DNA of 51,111 nt from Clostridia bacterium (GCA_017465885.1 JAFTVG010000025.1:1-51111), one strand, 5' to 3'. Shown: positions 24,166 through 32,870, counted from the first letter of the stretch. Program-made: numbers and translations. The notes: generated by a model not told the origin, from the sequence alone.

Positions 24166-24337
24166 TGACCGCTTTGTTGAATTTGGGTTGAAAAAATCAA
24201 CGCTTAGGTTAATAATTTTGTTTTCAGTCATTAATGCTGTTATATTTTGTTCCGCTTTCATAACTATATCATAACTATAATGAAAAATCAAGTAATGTAA
24301 CAAACGGTTGTGTTTAATGTGTTTAAATAAAAAGTGC

Positions 24338-24360
24338 GCACCTGCCGCTTGGGCAGGTGC
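24338..24360 (-). terminator. Terminator of the isomerase-Mre11-Rad50-like operon
   Basis: GCACCTGCC / GGCAGGTGC is a perfect 9-bp stem. On the minus strand it is followed by GCGCACTTTTT, giving a T-tail. Confidence 0.75.
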
Positions 24361-24381
24361 ACCTTATCAACCGTAGTATTG

Positions 24382-26901
24382 TCAGATCGTTCTTCCTGAA
24401 TGGCAGGTGAAATAAAGGATCTGGGTATCGGAAGAAAGCTTCTTCAACGCTTCAAGTGCTTTTTTACAGTTTTCATCGTCAAGATAGACGAAGGGATCGT
24501 CCAGTACCAGGAAGGGGCGCTCCTCGGGGTATGCCACCTTCAGAATGGCAAGGCGCATACAGACGTTTGAAAGCACCACGAAGGCACTGTTGAAGTTGCT
24601 GCTTTTCCGAAGCTCGCCGTTTCGCTCAAACTGCAGGCTCATATCGGAGGGCATCACCTTCAGTCCTTCACAAAGGGCAGGGTCGATTTGCAGAGCGTAC
24701 TCCTCGTATGCCGAGCGTACGGGCTCGGTATACTTGTTTACCAGCTCGTTGTGGGTATCCTCCAAAAGGCTTGAGGTCAGCTCCAGGATGCGCAGTCGGT
24801 CATACTCCTGCTTCAGCTTTTCTTCAAGTGCCAAAAGCTCATCCTCTGCCTCCGCAAGACCTTCGGCGATCTCAAGGGCGTTTTCAAGGGCAAGGCGGTC
24901 GTTTGCCGCGCTCTTTTTTAACTCCTCAAGTGTGCTGTTCAGCTCCTCCCATTCACCCTCTCTTGGAGGCTCAGCTTCAGAAATAGCGGAAAGATCCACG
25001 CTCTTTTCATACTTTTCAAGATCTTCTTTTCTTGATATATACTCTTTTGAAAGCTCTGTAAAGTCCTTGGCGTACTGCTTGACCGTTTTTAAAAGAGCCT
25101 CTTCGCTTGCCTCTTCATTCTGCTCCTTCAGATAGCAAAGAAGGTCCGTACGAAGCTCGCTTTGCATTCTTCCTGCTTCTTTTTGGGCATTTGCCCGCTG
25201 GGCGCTGCGATCCTGCATCGTCTTCACGTTTTGAAGGTATTGCTGATACCGATTCTTCAATTCCGTCAGCTTTCTTTCGTATTCGCAGGAGGGAAGAGCG
25301 TAGGGGGCAAGGAAGGAGTCAAGCCGGGATATAAGCTCTTGTTGCTTTTCTGAAAGCTCGTCTGCCTCAGCCTTCGCTTTTTCGGTCTGTTCTTTCAGCT
25401 CAAGATAGCGTTTTCTGTCTTCTGAAAGGTTCAAAAGGGAAAGTGAACGATCGTTCACCTCGTATCCGAGCGACAAAAGACGGTCTTCGATCATCTTTTG
25501 TTCCTTCAGATAGTCGGGGGAGGCATCCGTTTTGTTTTCACGCTTTGCTTGATATAGCACGATCGTACCGATCACCAACAGGACGAGCGCGATCGCCGTC
25601 GCCACAGCGCCCACAGCGGTCGTCATGAAGAGGAGAATGATCGCGCATGTAAGAAGGAAACTGCCCGCAACGATTGTACCCACGCCCGCTTTTTTCAAGG
25701 ACGAGCTTCTCTCTTCTCTCTCTTTTGAACGCACCTCTTCGGAAAGCTCTTTGGCCCTGATGCCGTTTTCCATTGAGCGGAGCATATTGATCTCCCCTTC
25801 TGACGGGAGATCCTTTGAAAACCTTTGGTGCAGGGCATCGTATTCTGCGCTCTTGCCGGGATCGCTGATTCTCCTTAAGTCTACACTGACTTTTCGTAAC
25901 TCTTCCGCATCCTCGGCTACGGCGTCAAGCTGTTCTTTCTTGAGCGTGCCATAGAGCTTTTGCTCCTTCATCAGCGCATTTTCAAGAGCTTCGTCCTCGG
26001 CACTTCGCTCTGCCCGCTTACGCTGCATATCTATATTCAGGGCGATTTTTTCAAGCCTCTCGATCTCCTCGTCTGAAGGGAAGGAGTCGCCGTGCTGTGA
26101 GATGAATAAACCAAGACGATCTTTTGATTCGGAGGCCTTTTCTTTATACGTCTCAATCAGCTTTTGCTGTTCGATGAGCCCGGCGTGCTTTGATAAGAAG
26201 GTCATCCGCTGCTTGATGGGCTTTTGTTCTTTTTCACATTCTGCAAGCTTATTTTGATATTCCTCAGCCAGAGCCGAAGCAGAAATGCAGCGGTTCTTTT
26301 CCGCGGTGCATTTTTTGATCTCGTCCTTGCATTTGTCGATGGAGCCGCTATTCTTTTTTGAATAGTTTTTGGATGCCTTTAAAAGAGCGCTCAGAGCCTT
26401 ATCGTAAAGATCGGTATCGTTGATCCCCTCCACGTAACTGCCGATGCGGGGCATCATTCCGAGAAGCGATCCCTGCTCCTTGCCGATAAAGCAGGCGGTG
26501 GCAAGGAAGGAGTCCTTTGGAATGCCCAAAAAGTATTCGCCCGCAGAGGCGGGAAGAAGGATCTTTTCTCCGCTTTGCAGATCGTATACCGTCAGAGTAT
26601 CCTTCGTTTCGCTTTTTGAATCAAAGGTGCGCTCGATACGGTATAGCTTGCCCTTTGACTCAAGGGTCAGACTACCGCCGTATTTTCCTCCGCCCCAAGG
26701 CAGATAGCGGGCGCGGTCCTTTAATTCCTTGTCCGTTGCGCGAAGAGAGTCCAGACCGTAAAGCATAGCGAGAATAAAGGCGGAAAGGGTGGTTTTTCCC
26801 GTGCCGTTTCTTTGGAAGAAGGAATCGAACTCGGCGTCAAACTGCTTTTCGAAGCCCGAAAGTCCGCCGAAGCTTTCAATATAGCAGGAAATCAGCTTCA
26901 A
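24382..26901 (-). CDS. Rad50/SbcC-like ATPase with central membrane hairpin (YhaN-like)
   Basis: The 839-residue protein has an ABC-type Walker A RNGTGKTT (~34), long coiled coils, and a C-terminal PFLVLDDPFVYLDDENCKKAL Walker B/D-loop region, as in Rad50, SbcC and YhaN. Between the coiled coils, about residues 405-455, two hydrophobic segments (GTIVAGSFLLTCAIILLFM and AVATAIALVLLVIGTIVLY) replace a zinc hook. This is the YhaN layout, suggesting membrane association. It starts with TTG, overlaps the Mre11-like gene by four bases and has GGAGG just before. It should form a DNA-end-processing complex with the upstream nuclease. At 839 residues it is shorter than many YhaN or SbcC proteins. Confidence 0.85.
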   Translation of the reverse strand: MKLISCYIESFGGLSGFEKQFDAEFDSFFQRNGTGKTTLSAFILAMLYGLDSLRATDKELKDRARYLPWGGGKYGGSLTLESKGKLYRIERTFDSKSETKDTLTVYDLQSGEKILLPASAGEYFLGIPKDSFLATACFIGKEQGSLLGMMPRIGSYVEGINDTDLYDKALSALLKASKNYSKKNSGSIDKCKDEIKKCTAEKNRCISASALAEEYQNKLAECEKEQKPIKQRMTFLSKHAGLIEQQKLIETYKEKASESKDRLGLFISQHGDSFPSDEEIERLEKIALNIDMQRKRAERSAEDEALENALMKEQKLYGTLKKEQLDAVAEDAEELRKVSVDLRRISDPGKSAEYDALHQRFSKDLPSEGEINMLRSMENGIRAKELSEEVRSKEREERSSSLKKAGVGTIVAGSFLLTCAIILLFMTTAVGAVATAIALVLLVIGTIVLYQAKRENKTDASPDYLKEQKMIEDRLLSLGYEVNDRSLSLLNLSEDRKRYLELKEQTEKAKAEADELSEKQQELISRLDSFLAPYALPSCEYERKLTELKNRYQQYLQNVKTMQDRSAQRANAQKEAGRMQSELRTDLLCYLKEQNEEASEEALLKTVKQYAKDFTELSKEYISRKEDLEKYEKSVDLSAISEAEPPREGEWEELNSTLEELKKSAANDRLALENALEIAEGLAEAEDELLALEEKLKQEYDRLRILELTSSLLEDTHNELVNKYTEPVRSAYEEYALQIDPALCEGLKVMPSDMSLQFERNGELRKSSNFNSAFVVLSNVCMRLAILKVAYPEERPFLVLDDPFVYLDDENCKKALEALKKLSSDTQILYFTCHSGRTI

Positions 26902-27977
26902 TGCTCCTCCACCTCCTCTCCCGAAAGGGCGCGCAGTCCCTGACGGATCACTCTTGCCTGATCTTCTTTGCTTAAATCCGAGGCAAGCACCTTGCGGATA
27001 AACGCCCCCTTTAAGGACATTTCTTCCCTATATTCCTCGGGATCGATCTTCAGGGTGGTGTTGTTTTTCACGCGGGCATGAAAAAAGCGTTCCTTCAGCT
27101 TCTTTTCAAGATCCTCGGGATAGATCCGCGCTTTACTTCCCACAGCACCTTCAAGCTCCACTCGAACCAGGTCGCCGTTTTCAAGCAGTGCCAGATGGGT
27201 AAATACCTTTTTTTCAACGTCAAAGCCGTCCTCAAGCCCGCTGACGTCCACCTTGACACGGTGGATCTCTCTTTTTGCAAAGGGCACGAAGGTGGATCTG
27301 ACGGTGTTGCCGCAGATTTCCAGCATCACGTAGCCCTTTTTGCCCGTTTCATCGTAGCCTCGCCCCTCAAGGCATCCGCTGTAGCAGAAAACGCCCCGGT
27401 CGTCTAACTGACCTTTTCTGTAGCTGTGGATATGTCCGAGGGCAAGATAGTCGATATTCTTGCTTTTTAGCATTGGCAGGATCACGGTGTCAACGGCAGG
27501 GGTGCTGCGGCTTTCGATGATCTGCCCGTGGAGCGTTACCAGATTTACCTTGCTTTTATCGGTGAACAGTGAATCGTAAAGCAGAGCGCAGTTTTCCTCG
27601 GTTTGCTCAATGCCGTAGATATCCACCTCACCGTAAGTATAGCAGGTCCATTTTTCGCCAAAGGTTTTCAGGTTTGCGGGCAGATCCCCCTCCTTGGAAA
27701 GCGAGCGGTCGTGGTTGCCCGAAAGGCAGAGAAAATCCACCTCGGGATAACGGGCAACGATCTTCAAAAAATGGTTTTTTGCGCTGACAGTCACCTTTTC
27801 TTCATCAAAAATGTCTCCTGCGATCAAAACGGCAGCAACCTGTTCTTCTCTTGCCCTTTCGGCAAGACGCTCGAAGGTATCAAGAAGCTCGCGCCGTCGT
27901 TCTCTTGCCTTGTCTTTTGCAAGCATGCTGTCCAGCGCCGAATCCAGATGCAGATCGGCGCAATGAATGAATTTCAT
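26898..27977 (-). CDS. Mre11/SbcD-like metallophosphoesterase (YhaO-like DNA nuclease)
   Basis: The 359-residue protein has the calcineurin-type phosphoesterase set: ADLHLD (D8, H10 region), AGDIFDEE, SGNHD, TLHGQI and ALGHIHSY. The C-terminal part (GDLVRVELEGAVGSKARIYP onward) is the capping region of Mre11/SbcD/YhaO. With Mn2+ these proteins trim DNA ends under control of the Rad50-like partner encoded immediately downstream (four-base overlap). GAGGA precedes the ATG. It probably acts in double-strand break or stalled-fork processing. Confidence 0.92.
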   Translation of the reverse strand: MKFIHCADLHLDSALDSMLAKDKARERRRELLDTFERLAERAREEQVAAVLIAGDIFDEEKVTVSAKNHFLKIVARYPEVDFLCLSGNHDRSLSKEGDLPANLKTFGEKWTCYTYGEVDIYGIEQTEENCALLYDSLFTDKSKVNLVTLHGQIIESRSTPAVDTVILPMLKSKNIDYLALGHIHSYRKGQLDDRGVFCYSGCLEGRGYDETGKKGYVMLEICGNTVRSTFVPFAKREIHRVKVDVSGLEDGFDVEKKVFTHLALLENGDLVRVELEGAVGSKARIYPEDLEKKLKERFFHARVKNNTTLKIDPEEYREEMSLKGAFIRKVLASDLSKEDQARVIRQGLRALSGEEVEEH

Positions 27978-27992
27978 AAGTAGTCCTCGCCC

Positions 27993-28772
27993 TTAAAGCA
28001 TAAACTGTTCAATGTAGTTTTTGGTAAATGCCACGCCTGCGTCGCCGAGCGCCCCGTGCCAGGTTCTGGAGTGGGGTTCAATGCTCAGATCTCCATTATA
28101 GCCTCTTGCATAAAGGATGGAGAAAACAGAGCCCCATTTGATGTCGTCCATACCTGCGGGCGGATCGTCTACCCAGCGTTTTCCTGCGTGAGTCGTGCCC
28201 TTGACGTGGAAGTGGGCAATGCGCTCGCCCCAATCGGAAAGCTCGTCAAGATAATTGTCGCCGCGGTTATAGGCGTGGGAGCAGTCATATTTGATCTTCA
28301 GCCCGGGCAGTTCACCTAAAACGATCTCCCAGTCGCGAGGGGTGACGATAAAATTGTTCCAATCGCAGTTTTCAACTGCGACGTTGATCTTGCCGTCCGC
28401 TCTTTCAAGAAGTCTGCCGAACAGCTCGATCGCGCAGGAATAGTTTTTATAAAGGCTGACGCTCTCGTCCTTGTTGATACCGCAAACGTAGGTTTTTGCA
28501 CCCAGGTCGATGGCGGCATCGATCTGCGCCAGATAGACCTTCAACCGATCCTCGTGGACATAGCCGCCCACATTGATGTCGTGGTTCCATCTGCCGACGC
28601 AGGAGACGTCAATGCCCGTGCGCTCGATCTCTTTTTTGATGGCGTTTGCAGATGCCAAAAAGTGCTCTGCCTCGTTTTGATTGTTGGTGCAGATTTCAAT
28701 GAAGGAAAGCCCCTGATCCTTCACCATATCAAAATCCGCAGATGAGTATCCTTTGATTCTGCCAAGACGCAT
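27993..28772 (-). CDS. Sugar phosphate isomerase/epimerase-like TIM barrel
   Basis: The 259-residue protein fits the xylose isomerase-like TIM-barrel (AP endonuclease family 2) superfamily: FIEICTNNQNEAEHFL early, then VAVENCDWNNFIVTP, LKIKYDCSHAYNRGDNYLD, RIAHFHVKGT and LSIEPHS. The Glu, Asp/His, His and Glu residues in those segments are the expected metal ligands. The true substrate is unknown; related proteins are sugar epimerases, IolE/IolI-like enzymes or endonuclease IV. Position in front of a DNA-repair pair makes an endonuclease IV-type role worth considering, but the motifs look more like the sugar branch. GCGAGG eight bases upstream supports the ATG at 28772 over the earlier ATG at 28793. 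Confidence 0.75.
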   Translation of the reverse strand: MRLGRIKGYSSADFDMVKDQGLSFIEICTNNQNEAEHFLASANAIKKEIERTGIDVSCVGRWNHDINVGGYVHEDRLKVYLAQIDAAIDLGAKTYVCGINKDESVSLYKNYSCAIELFGRLLERADGKINVAVENCDWNNFIVTPRDWEIVLGELPGLKIKYDCSHAYNRGDNYLDELSDWGERIAHFHVKGTTHAGKRWVDDPPAGMDDIKWGSVFSILYARGYNGDLSIEPHSRTWHGALGDAGVAFTKNYIEQFML

Positions 28773-28806
28773 AGCGTGTACCTCGCAATTCATTATTGAT
28801 GCTTTT

Positions 28807-28835
28807 ATTATATCAAATATAAAAAAGATTGGCAA
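28807..28835 (-). promoter_or_regulatory. Predicted promoter of the isomerase-Mre11-Rad50-like operon
   Basis: On the minus strand, TTGCCA (28835-28830), a 17-base spacer and TATAAT (28812-28807). It is back to back with the plus-strand promoter, with only five bases between the -35 boxes. Confidence 0.75.
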
Positions 28836-28840
28836 GCGGT

Positions 28841-28869
28841 TTGACAAAAAAACTTGAATGTGTTATAAT
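28841..28869 (+). promoter_or_regulatory. Consensus promoter of the decarboxylase gene
   Basis: TTGACA (28841-28846), a 17-base spacer and TATAAT (28864-28869). Confidence 0.88.
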
Positions 28870-28896
28870 CAACTATCAACTTACGGGAGAAAAGCA

Positions 28897-30279
28897 ATGA
28901 AGCTTGCAGACACCTTAAAAACAGCGGGAGAACGTCAGATCCCCTTTCATATGCCCGGACACAAGAGGGCATCCTTTGCTCATCTTGTAGAGATAGATTA
29001 TCGGATGGATTTCACAGAAACGCCTGACAGTGACGATCTGCATCATCCTGACGGTGTGTTGCTGGAAAGCCAAAAGGCGCTCTCAGAGCTTCTTGGCACT
29101 GTGCGCTCCTATTATTCGGTCAATGGCTCTACCGGCTGTATTTTGTCGGCGATCCGTGCCTCGACCCTGAAGGGGCAAAAGGTGCTCGTTGCCCGTAACT
29201 GCCACAAGTCGGTCTTTAATGCCTGCGAGCTTTGCGGTCTGGAAACGGCGTATCTTCTTCCCGAAGTGTCAAAGGAGGGGATATACCTTTCTGTCGATCC
29301 GTCTGCTCTTGAAGACAAGTTGAAGAGGGAAGGGGACGTTGCTCTGGTGGTGATCACCTCACCCACCTACGAAGGGGTGCTCTCCGACGTGAAAAGGATC
29401 GGACAGATTTGCCATCGGTACGGTGCCGTTCTGATGGTGGATGAAGCCCACGGTGCACATCTTGGCTTTTATGACGAGAATCAGCCCTCTGCTGCTACCC
29501 TTGGGGCCGATTTGGTCGTTCAGTCCTATCACAAGACCTTGCCATCCTTTACACAGACTGCCCTTTTACATCTTTGCTCCCATCGGGTGGATGAGGATGT
29601 GCTTTCTGCCCAGATGGCGCTCTTTCAGTCTTCCTCTCCCTCCTATCTGCTCCTTGCTTCTCTTGACGGTTGCGCTTCGCTTTTAAAGGAGAACGACGAG
29701 GTGTTTTTCCGATGGAGAGAGGCGGTTCGCTGCGCAAGAGCGACCTTGAAAGGGCTTGAAAGGCTTTGCTTGTATGACGGCGAAGGTGCCTTTGCATACG
29801 ACGATAGCAAGCTTCTGATCTTGACTCACCGTGCGGGCATTACGGGTGAAAGGCTCTATTGGATGCTTTATCAAAGAGGGATCGTCTGCGAGATGGCAGG
29901 ATATAACAGCGTTTTAGCAATGACAGGCGCAGGAGACGATGCATCAAGTCTTAAAACCCTTTGCTTTGCTCTTTTGGAGATCGACAGAGACCTTCAGCCG
30001 AAGATCCTCGAGTCTCTTCCGACGCCCCTGCCTTTGCCTTGTCAGGCACTGGCGCTGTATGCGTGCTTTGGGAAAAAGAGAGTAAAGACCGCGCTTCTGT
30101 CGGCAGAGGGGCAGATCTGCGGTGAAGCGGTCTACCTTTATCCTCCGGGAAGTCCCATCCTTTTGCCGGGTGAGGTGATCTCAAAAGAGGCGATCGACCT
30201 GATCCGACGGTATATGAGCGCAGGCATCAGAGTCAACGGTGCCGCGGACGGTATTTTGGTTTTGTCGGAGGAGCAATGA
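28897..30279 (+). CDS. Orn/Lys/Arg decarboxylase family PLP enzyme
   Basis: The 460-residue fold-type I PLP enzyme has the family start IPFHMPGHKR, the PLP-contact segments SVNGSTGCILSAIRAS, NCHKSVFNACELCG and MVDEAHGAHLGF, and the PLP-binding Lys in VVQSYHKTLPSFTQTA. It belongs to the short Gram-positive arginine/lysine decarboxylase group (SpeA/YaaO-like). These make agmatine or cadaverine as polyamine precursors; which amino acid is used cannot be decided from sequence. GGGAGA precedes the ATG at 28897; the 13-residue upstream extension would begin inside the promoter. No terminator is visible before the SCIFF promoter. Confidence 0.88.
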   Translation: MKLADTLKTAGERQIPFHMPGHKRASFAHLVEIDYRMDFTETPDSDDLHHPDGVLLESQKALSELLGTVRSYYSVNGSTGCILSAIRASTLKGQKVLVARNCHKSVFNACELCGLETAYLLPEVSKEGIYLSVDPSALEDKLKREGDVALVVITSPTYEGVLSDVKRIGQICHRYGAVLMVDEAHGAHLGFYDENQPSAATLGADLVVQSYHKTLPSFTQTALLHLCSHRVDEDVLSAQMALFQSSSPSYLLLASLDGCASLLKENDEVFFRWREAVRCARATLKGLERLCLYDGEGAFAYDDSKLLILTHRAGITGERLYWMLYQRGIVCEMAGYNSVLAMTGAGDDASSLKTLCFALLEIDRDLQPKILESLPTPLPLPCQALALYACFGKKRVKTALLSAEGQICGEAVYLYPPGSPILLPGEVISKEAIDLIRRYMSAGIRVNGAADGILVLSEEQ

Positions 30280-30317
30280 AAGTTTACTACTTTTTTTGCT
30301 GAATTTTTATAAAACCA

Positions 30318-30346
30318 TTGACATTTTGAAAGAAACGATTTATAAT
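30318..30346 (+). promoter_or_regulatory. Perfect consensus promoter of the SCIFF locus
   Basis: TTGACA (30318-30323), a 17-base spacer and TATAAT (30341-30346). Both hexamers match the sigma-A consensus exactly, which predicts strong expression. Confidence 0.92.
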
Positions 30347-30378
30347 ATGAGTAATGTTTTAGCAAAAGGAGAATTACC

Positions 30379-30531
30379 ATGAAAAGAATCCAGACCCTGA
30401 ACACCAGAGATCTTGCAAAGAGCGTTAAGAACGGTGGTTGCGGCGAATGCCAGACTTCCTGCCAGTCCGCTTGCAAAACCTCCTGCGGCGTAGCAAATCA
30501 GGCTTGCGAGAACAAGGACGCCAACAAATAA
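30379..30531 (+). CDS. scfA: SCIFF ranthipeptide precursor (six Cys in ~45 residues)
   Basis: The 50-residue peptide begins MKRIQTLNTRDLAKSVKNGG and carries six Cys at 21, 24, 28, 32, 36 and 43 in the characteristic CGECQTSCQSACKTSC-type core. This is the near-universal clostridial SCIFF precursor, a ranthipeptide. The N-terminal part is the leader bound by the RRE domain of the maturase encoded 73 bases downstream. The enzyme installs Cys thioether links to acceptor residues, often Thr. The short tail after the last Cys (ENKDANK) is slightly longer than in described SCIFF peptides. AAAAGGAG lies ahead of the ATG. Biological roles proposed for SCIFF (signalling or quorum-like control) remain unsettled. 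Confidence 0.96.
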   Translation: MKRIQTLNTRDLAKSVKNGGCGECQTSCQSACKTSCGVANQACENKDANK

Positions 30532-30547
30532 AACGTCCGTGAAATAC

Positions 30548-30581
30548 CGCTTGTTCACCTGTGGGCAGGCGTTATTTTTTT
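30548..30581 (+). terminator. Terminator or attenuator between the SCIFF precursor and its maturase
   Basis: A 24-nt hairpin (30548-30571) has ten base pairs (three G-T wobbles) and a four-base loop. It is followed at once by TTATTTTTTT. It lies between scfA and scfB, so partial termination would make far more precursor than enzyme. Confidence 0.65.
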
Positions 30582-30604
30582 GAAAAGGATAAGGTGAAAC
30601 AAAT

Positions 30605-31975
30605 ATGATACATCAATATAAACTAAACGGATATAATATCGTTTTAGACGTCTTCAGCGGATCGGTACATCTGGTAGACGAGGTTGCTTACGATCTGATA
30701 AAGGCGATCGACGAGGGCGAGAACAAGCAGGATGCCTGCGTGCGCATTGCAAAGCAGTACGATCTTCCGACGCAGGAGCTTTCAGACTGTCTTTCCGACG
30801 TTGAAGAGCTGACTGCGGCAAAGAAGCTGTTTACAAGCGATCCCTATGCCGGCTATGCCTTTGATTTCAAAAACCGCCATAACAGCATCAAAGCACTTTG
30901 TCTGCACGTTGCACATACTTGCAACCTCAACTGCGAATACTGCTTTGCGGGACAGGGAAAATTCCACGGTAAGAGTGCGTTGATGTCCTTTGAAACGGGA
31001 AAGCGTGCTCTTGATTTTCTGATCGAAAACTCGGGGACGCACAAAAATCTTGAGGTGGACTTTTTCGGCGGAGAGCCGCTGATGAACTGGGAGGTCGTCA
31101 AGCAGCTGGTGCTTTACGCAAGAAGCGTGGAAAAGGCGGCGGGCAAAAACTTCAGATTCACGCTGACCACAAACGGCGTCGGGATCGACGACGACGTGAT
31201 AGAATTCTGCAACAAGGAGATGTATAACGTGGTTCTCAGCCTTGACGGCAGAAAGGAGATCCACGACTCCAAGCGTGTCGACCTGCAGGGCAGAGGAAGC
31301 TACGATCTGATCGTTCCCAAGTTCAAAAAGCTGGTGGAAAGCCGCGGCGGCAAGGGCTATTATATGCGAGGCACCTTCACCCACGCAAACCCCGACTTTA
31401 CAAAGGATCTTTTCCATATGGCGGATCTGGGCTTTACCGAGCTGAGTATGGAGCCGGTGGTCTGCGATCCTTCCATGCCCTATGCTCTCACCGATGAGGA
31501 TCTGCCCACACTGTTTGAGCATTACGAGATCCTTGCCAAGGAGATACTGAAGCGCAAGAAGGAGGGAAGACCCTTTACCTTCTACCACTATATGCTTGAC
31601 CTTTCCCACGGTCCCTGCATCTATAAGCGCATTTCGGGCTGCGGCTCGGGTACCGAGTATTTTGCAGTTACGCCCTCCGGCGATCTTTATCCCTGCCATC
31701 AGTTCGTTGGCGAGGAGGAATACAAGATGGGCGATATCTGGCAGGGCGTGACGAATACCGAAAAGGCAAACGAATTCAAGCATTGCAACGTTTACGCCAA
31801 AAAGGAGTGTGACGATTGCTGGGCAAAGCTTTACTGCTCGGGCGGATGTGCGGCAAACGCATACCATGCGACGGGCTCGGTTAACGGTGCCTATGAATAT
31901 GGCTGCAAGCTCTTCAAGAAGCGCATTGAATGTGCCATTATGATGAAGGCAGCCGAGAGCGCCGAGGAGAATTAA
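30605..31975 (+). CDS. scfB: SCIFF maturase, radical SAM/SPASM thioether synthase
   Basis: The 456-residue enzyme has an N-terminal RRE (peptide recognition) domain, ~1-85 (NGYNIVLDVFSGSVHLVDEV). The radical SAM motif CNLNCEYC has C106, C110 and C113, and FFGGEPLMNW follows. The C-terminal SPASM region carries auxiliary Fe-S cluster Cys (SGCGSGTEYFAV, LYPCHQFVGEE, CNVYAKKECDDCWAKLYCSG). This is the CteB-type enzyme that forms Cys-to-alpha-carbon thioether bridges in the SCIFF peptide. The ATG follows AAGGTG. It is translated from the scfA transcript that reads through the intervening hairpin, as no separate promoter was found. Confidence 0.97.
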   Translation: MIHQYKLNGYNIVLDVFSGSVHLVDEVAYDLIKAIDEGENKQDACVRIAKQYDLPTQELSDCLSDVEELTAAKKLFTSDPYAGYAFDFKNRHNSIKALCLHVAHTCNLNCEYCFAGQGKFHGKSALMSFETGKRALDFLIENSGTHKNLEVDFFGGEPLMNWEVVKQLVLYARSVEKAAGKNFRFTLTTNGVGIDDDVIEFCNKEMYNVVLSLDGRKEIHDSKRVDLQGRGSYDLIVPKFKKLVESRGGKGYYMRGTFTHANPDFTKDLFHMADLGFTELSMEPVVCDPSMPYALTDEDLPTLFEHYEILAKEILKRKKEGRPFTFYHYMLDLSHGPCIYKRISGCGSGTEYFAVTPSGDLYPCHQFVGEEEYKMGDIWQGVTNTEKANEFKHCNVYAKKECDDCWAKLYCSGGCAANAYHATGSVNGAYEYGCKLFKKRIECAIMMKAAESAEEN

Positions 31976-31978
31976 AGA

Positions 31979-32017
31979 AAAAAGAACCGTTATTTTGAAA
32001 AATAACGGTTCTTTTTT
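31979..32017 (+). terminator. Intrinsic terminator of scfB
   Basis: AAAAAAGAACCGTTATTTT and its near-complete complement form a long stem with a T-run at the 3' side. Confidence 0.9.
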
Positions 32018-32038
32018 GATTAAAAACAAAAAAACTTC

Positions 32039-32067
32039 TTGCATTTGACAAGAAAAATATGTATAAT
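32039..32067 (+). promoter_or_regulatory. Predicted promoter of the aquaporin gene
   Basis: TTGCAT (32039-32044), a 17-base spacer and TATAAT (32062-32067). 27 of 30 bases match the ychF promoter at 14604-14633. Confidence 0.7.
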
Positions 32068-32124
32068 AGAAGCAGGATGCGGGAAGAATTCCCGTATTAC
32101 ATCAACTTATACGGAGGATCTATT

Positions 32125-32829
32125 ATGGCAAGTTTGAAAAAGTATTTGGCAGAACTGATCGGCACGTTCGTATTGGTGGTCTTCGGTTGCGGAACGGCAT
32201 GCCTTGTGGGCTGTGACTCGGCAAACGGCGGCGGATATATCCTTACGGCGCTGGCATTCGGTTTGGTCATCGTGGCAATGGCGTACAGCATTGGCAATAT
32301 TTCGGGATGTCACATCAATCCCGCAGTTTCGCTGGGCGTTCTGCTTTCGGGCAAGATGAAGGTGCTTGATTTCGTGGGATACGTTGCGGCACAGTGCATC
32401 GGCGCGATCCTGGGCGGCGGCTTCTTGAAGCTGATCTTTGCAGGCAAGGAAGGCGAAAAGCTCTTTGATATGACCGGCGGTCTTGGCTCTAACGGCCTTG
32501 CAGGCGTGGGCGGCTCCGTTCTGATCGGACTGATCGTGGAGATCGTGCTGACCTTCGTATTCGTGCTTGCGATTTTAGGCGTAACTTCTCGGGTTGAAAA
32601 CGGCAAGGTTGCGGGCATCGTGATCGGACTGACTCTGGTTTTGGTGCACATTCTGGGCATTGGACTGACCGGCACCTCTGTCAACCCCGCAAGAAGCATC
32701 GGTCCTGCACTTTTTGCCGGCGGTGATGCTTTGGCTCAGGTTTGGGTGTTCATCGTAGGACCTCTGGTGGGTGCAGCCGTAGCGGCAGGTGTCTACAGAT
32801 TCCTTGACGGTAAGCAGGCAGACAAGTAA
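32125..32829 (+). CDS. Aquaporin (MIP family channel)
   Basis: The 234-residue protein has six membrane helices and the two pore NPA motifs, SGCHINPAVSLG and TSVNPARSIGPALF. The residue after the second NPAR is Ser rather than the Asp typical of glycerol facilitators. VLVHILGIGLTGT carries the His seen in the selectivity filter of AqpZ-like water channels, so water rather than glycerol is the probable substrate. GGAGG lies 7 bases before the ATG at 32125; upstream in-frame codons lie inside the leader and promoter. Own promoter and terminator make it monocistronic. Confidence 0.93.
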   Translation: MASLKKYLAELIGTFVLVVFGCGTACLVGCDSANGGGYILTALAFGLVIVAMAYSIGNISGCHINPAVSLGVLLSGKMKVLDFVGYVAAQCIGAILGGGFLKLIFAGKEGEKLFDMTGGLGSNGLAGVGGSVLIGLIVEIVLTFVFVLAILGVTSRVENGKVAGIVIGLTLVLVHILGIGLTGTSVNPARSIGPALFAGGDALAQVWVFIVGPLVGAAVAAGVYRFLDGKQADK

Positions 32830-32837
32830 GGTAAGAT

Positions 32838-32869
32838 AAAAAACGGCGGAGAGAGCTCCGCCGTTTTTT
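32838..32869. terminator. Bidirectional terminator between the aquaporin gene and an orphan gene
   Basis: AAAAAACGGCGGA pairs perfectly with TCCGCCGTTTTTT, flanked by A and T runs. Confidence 0.9.
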
Positions 32870-32870
32870 G

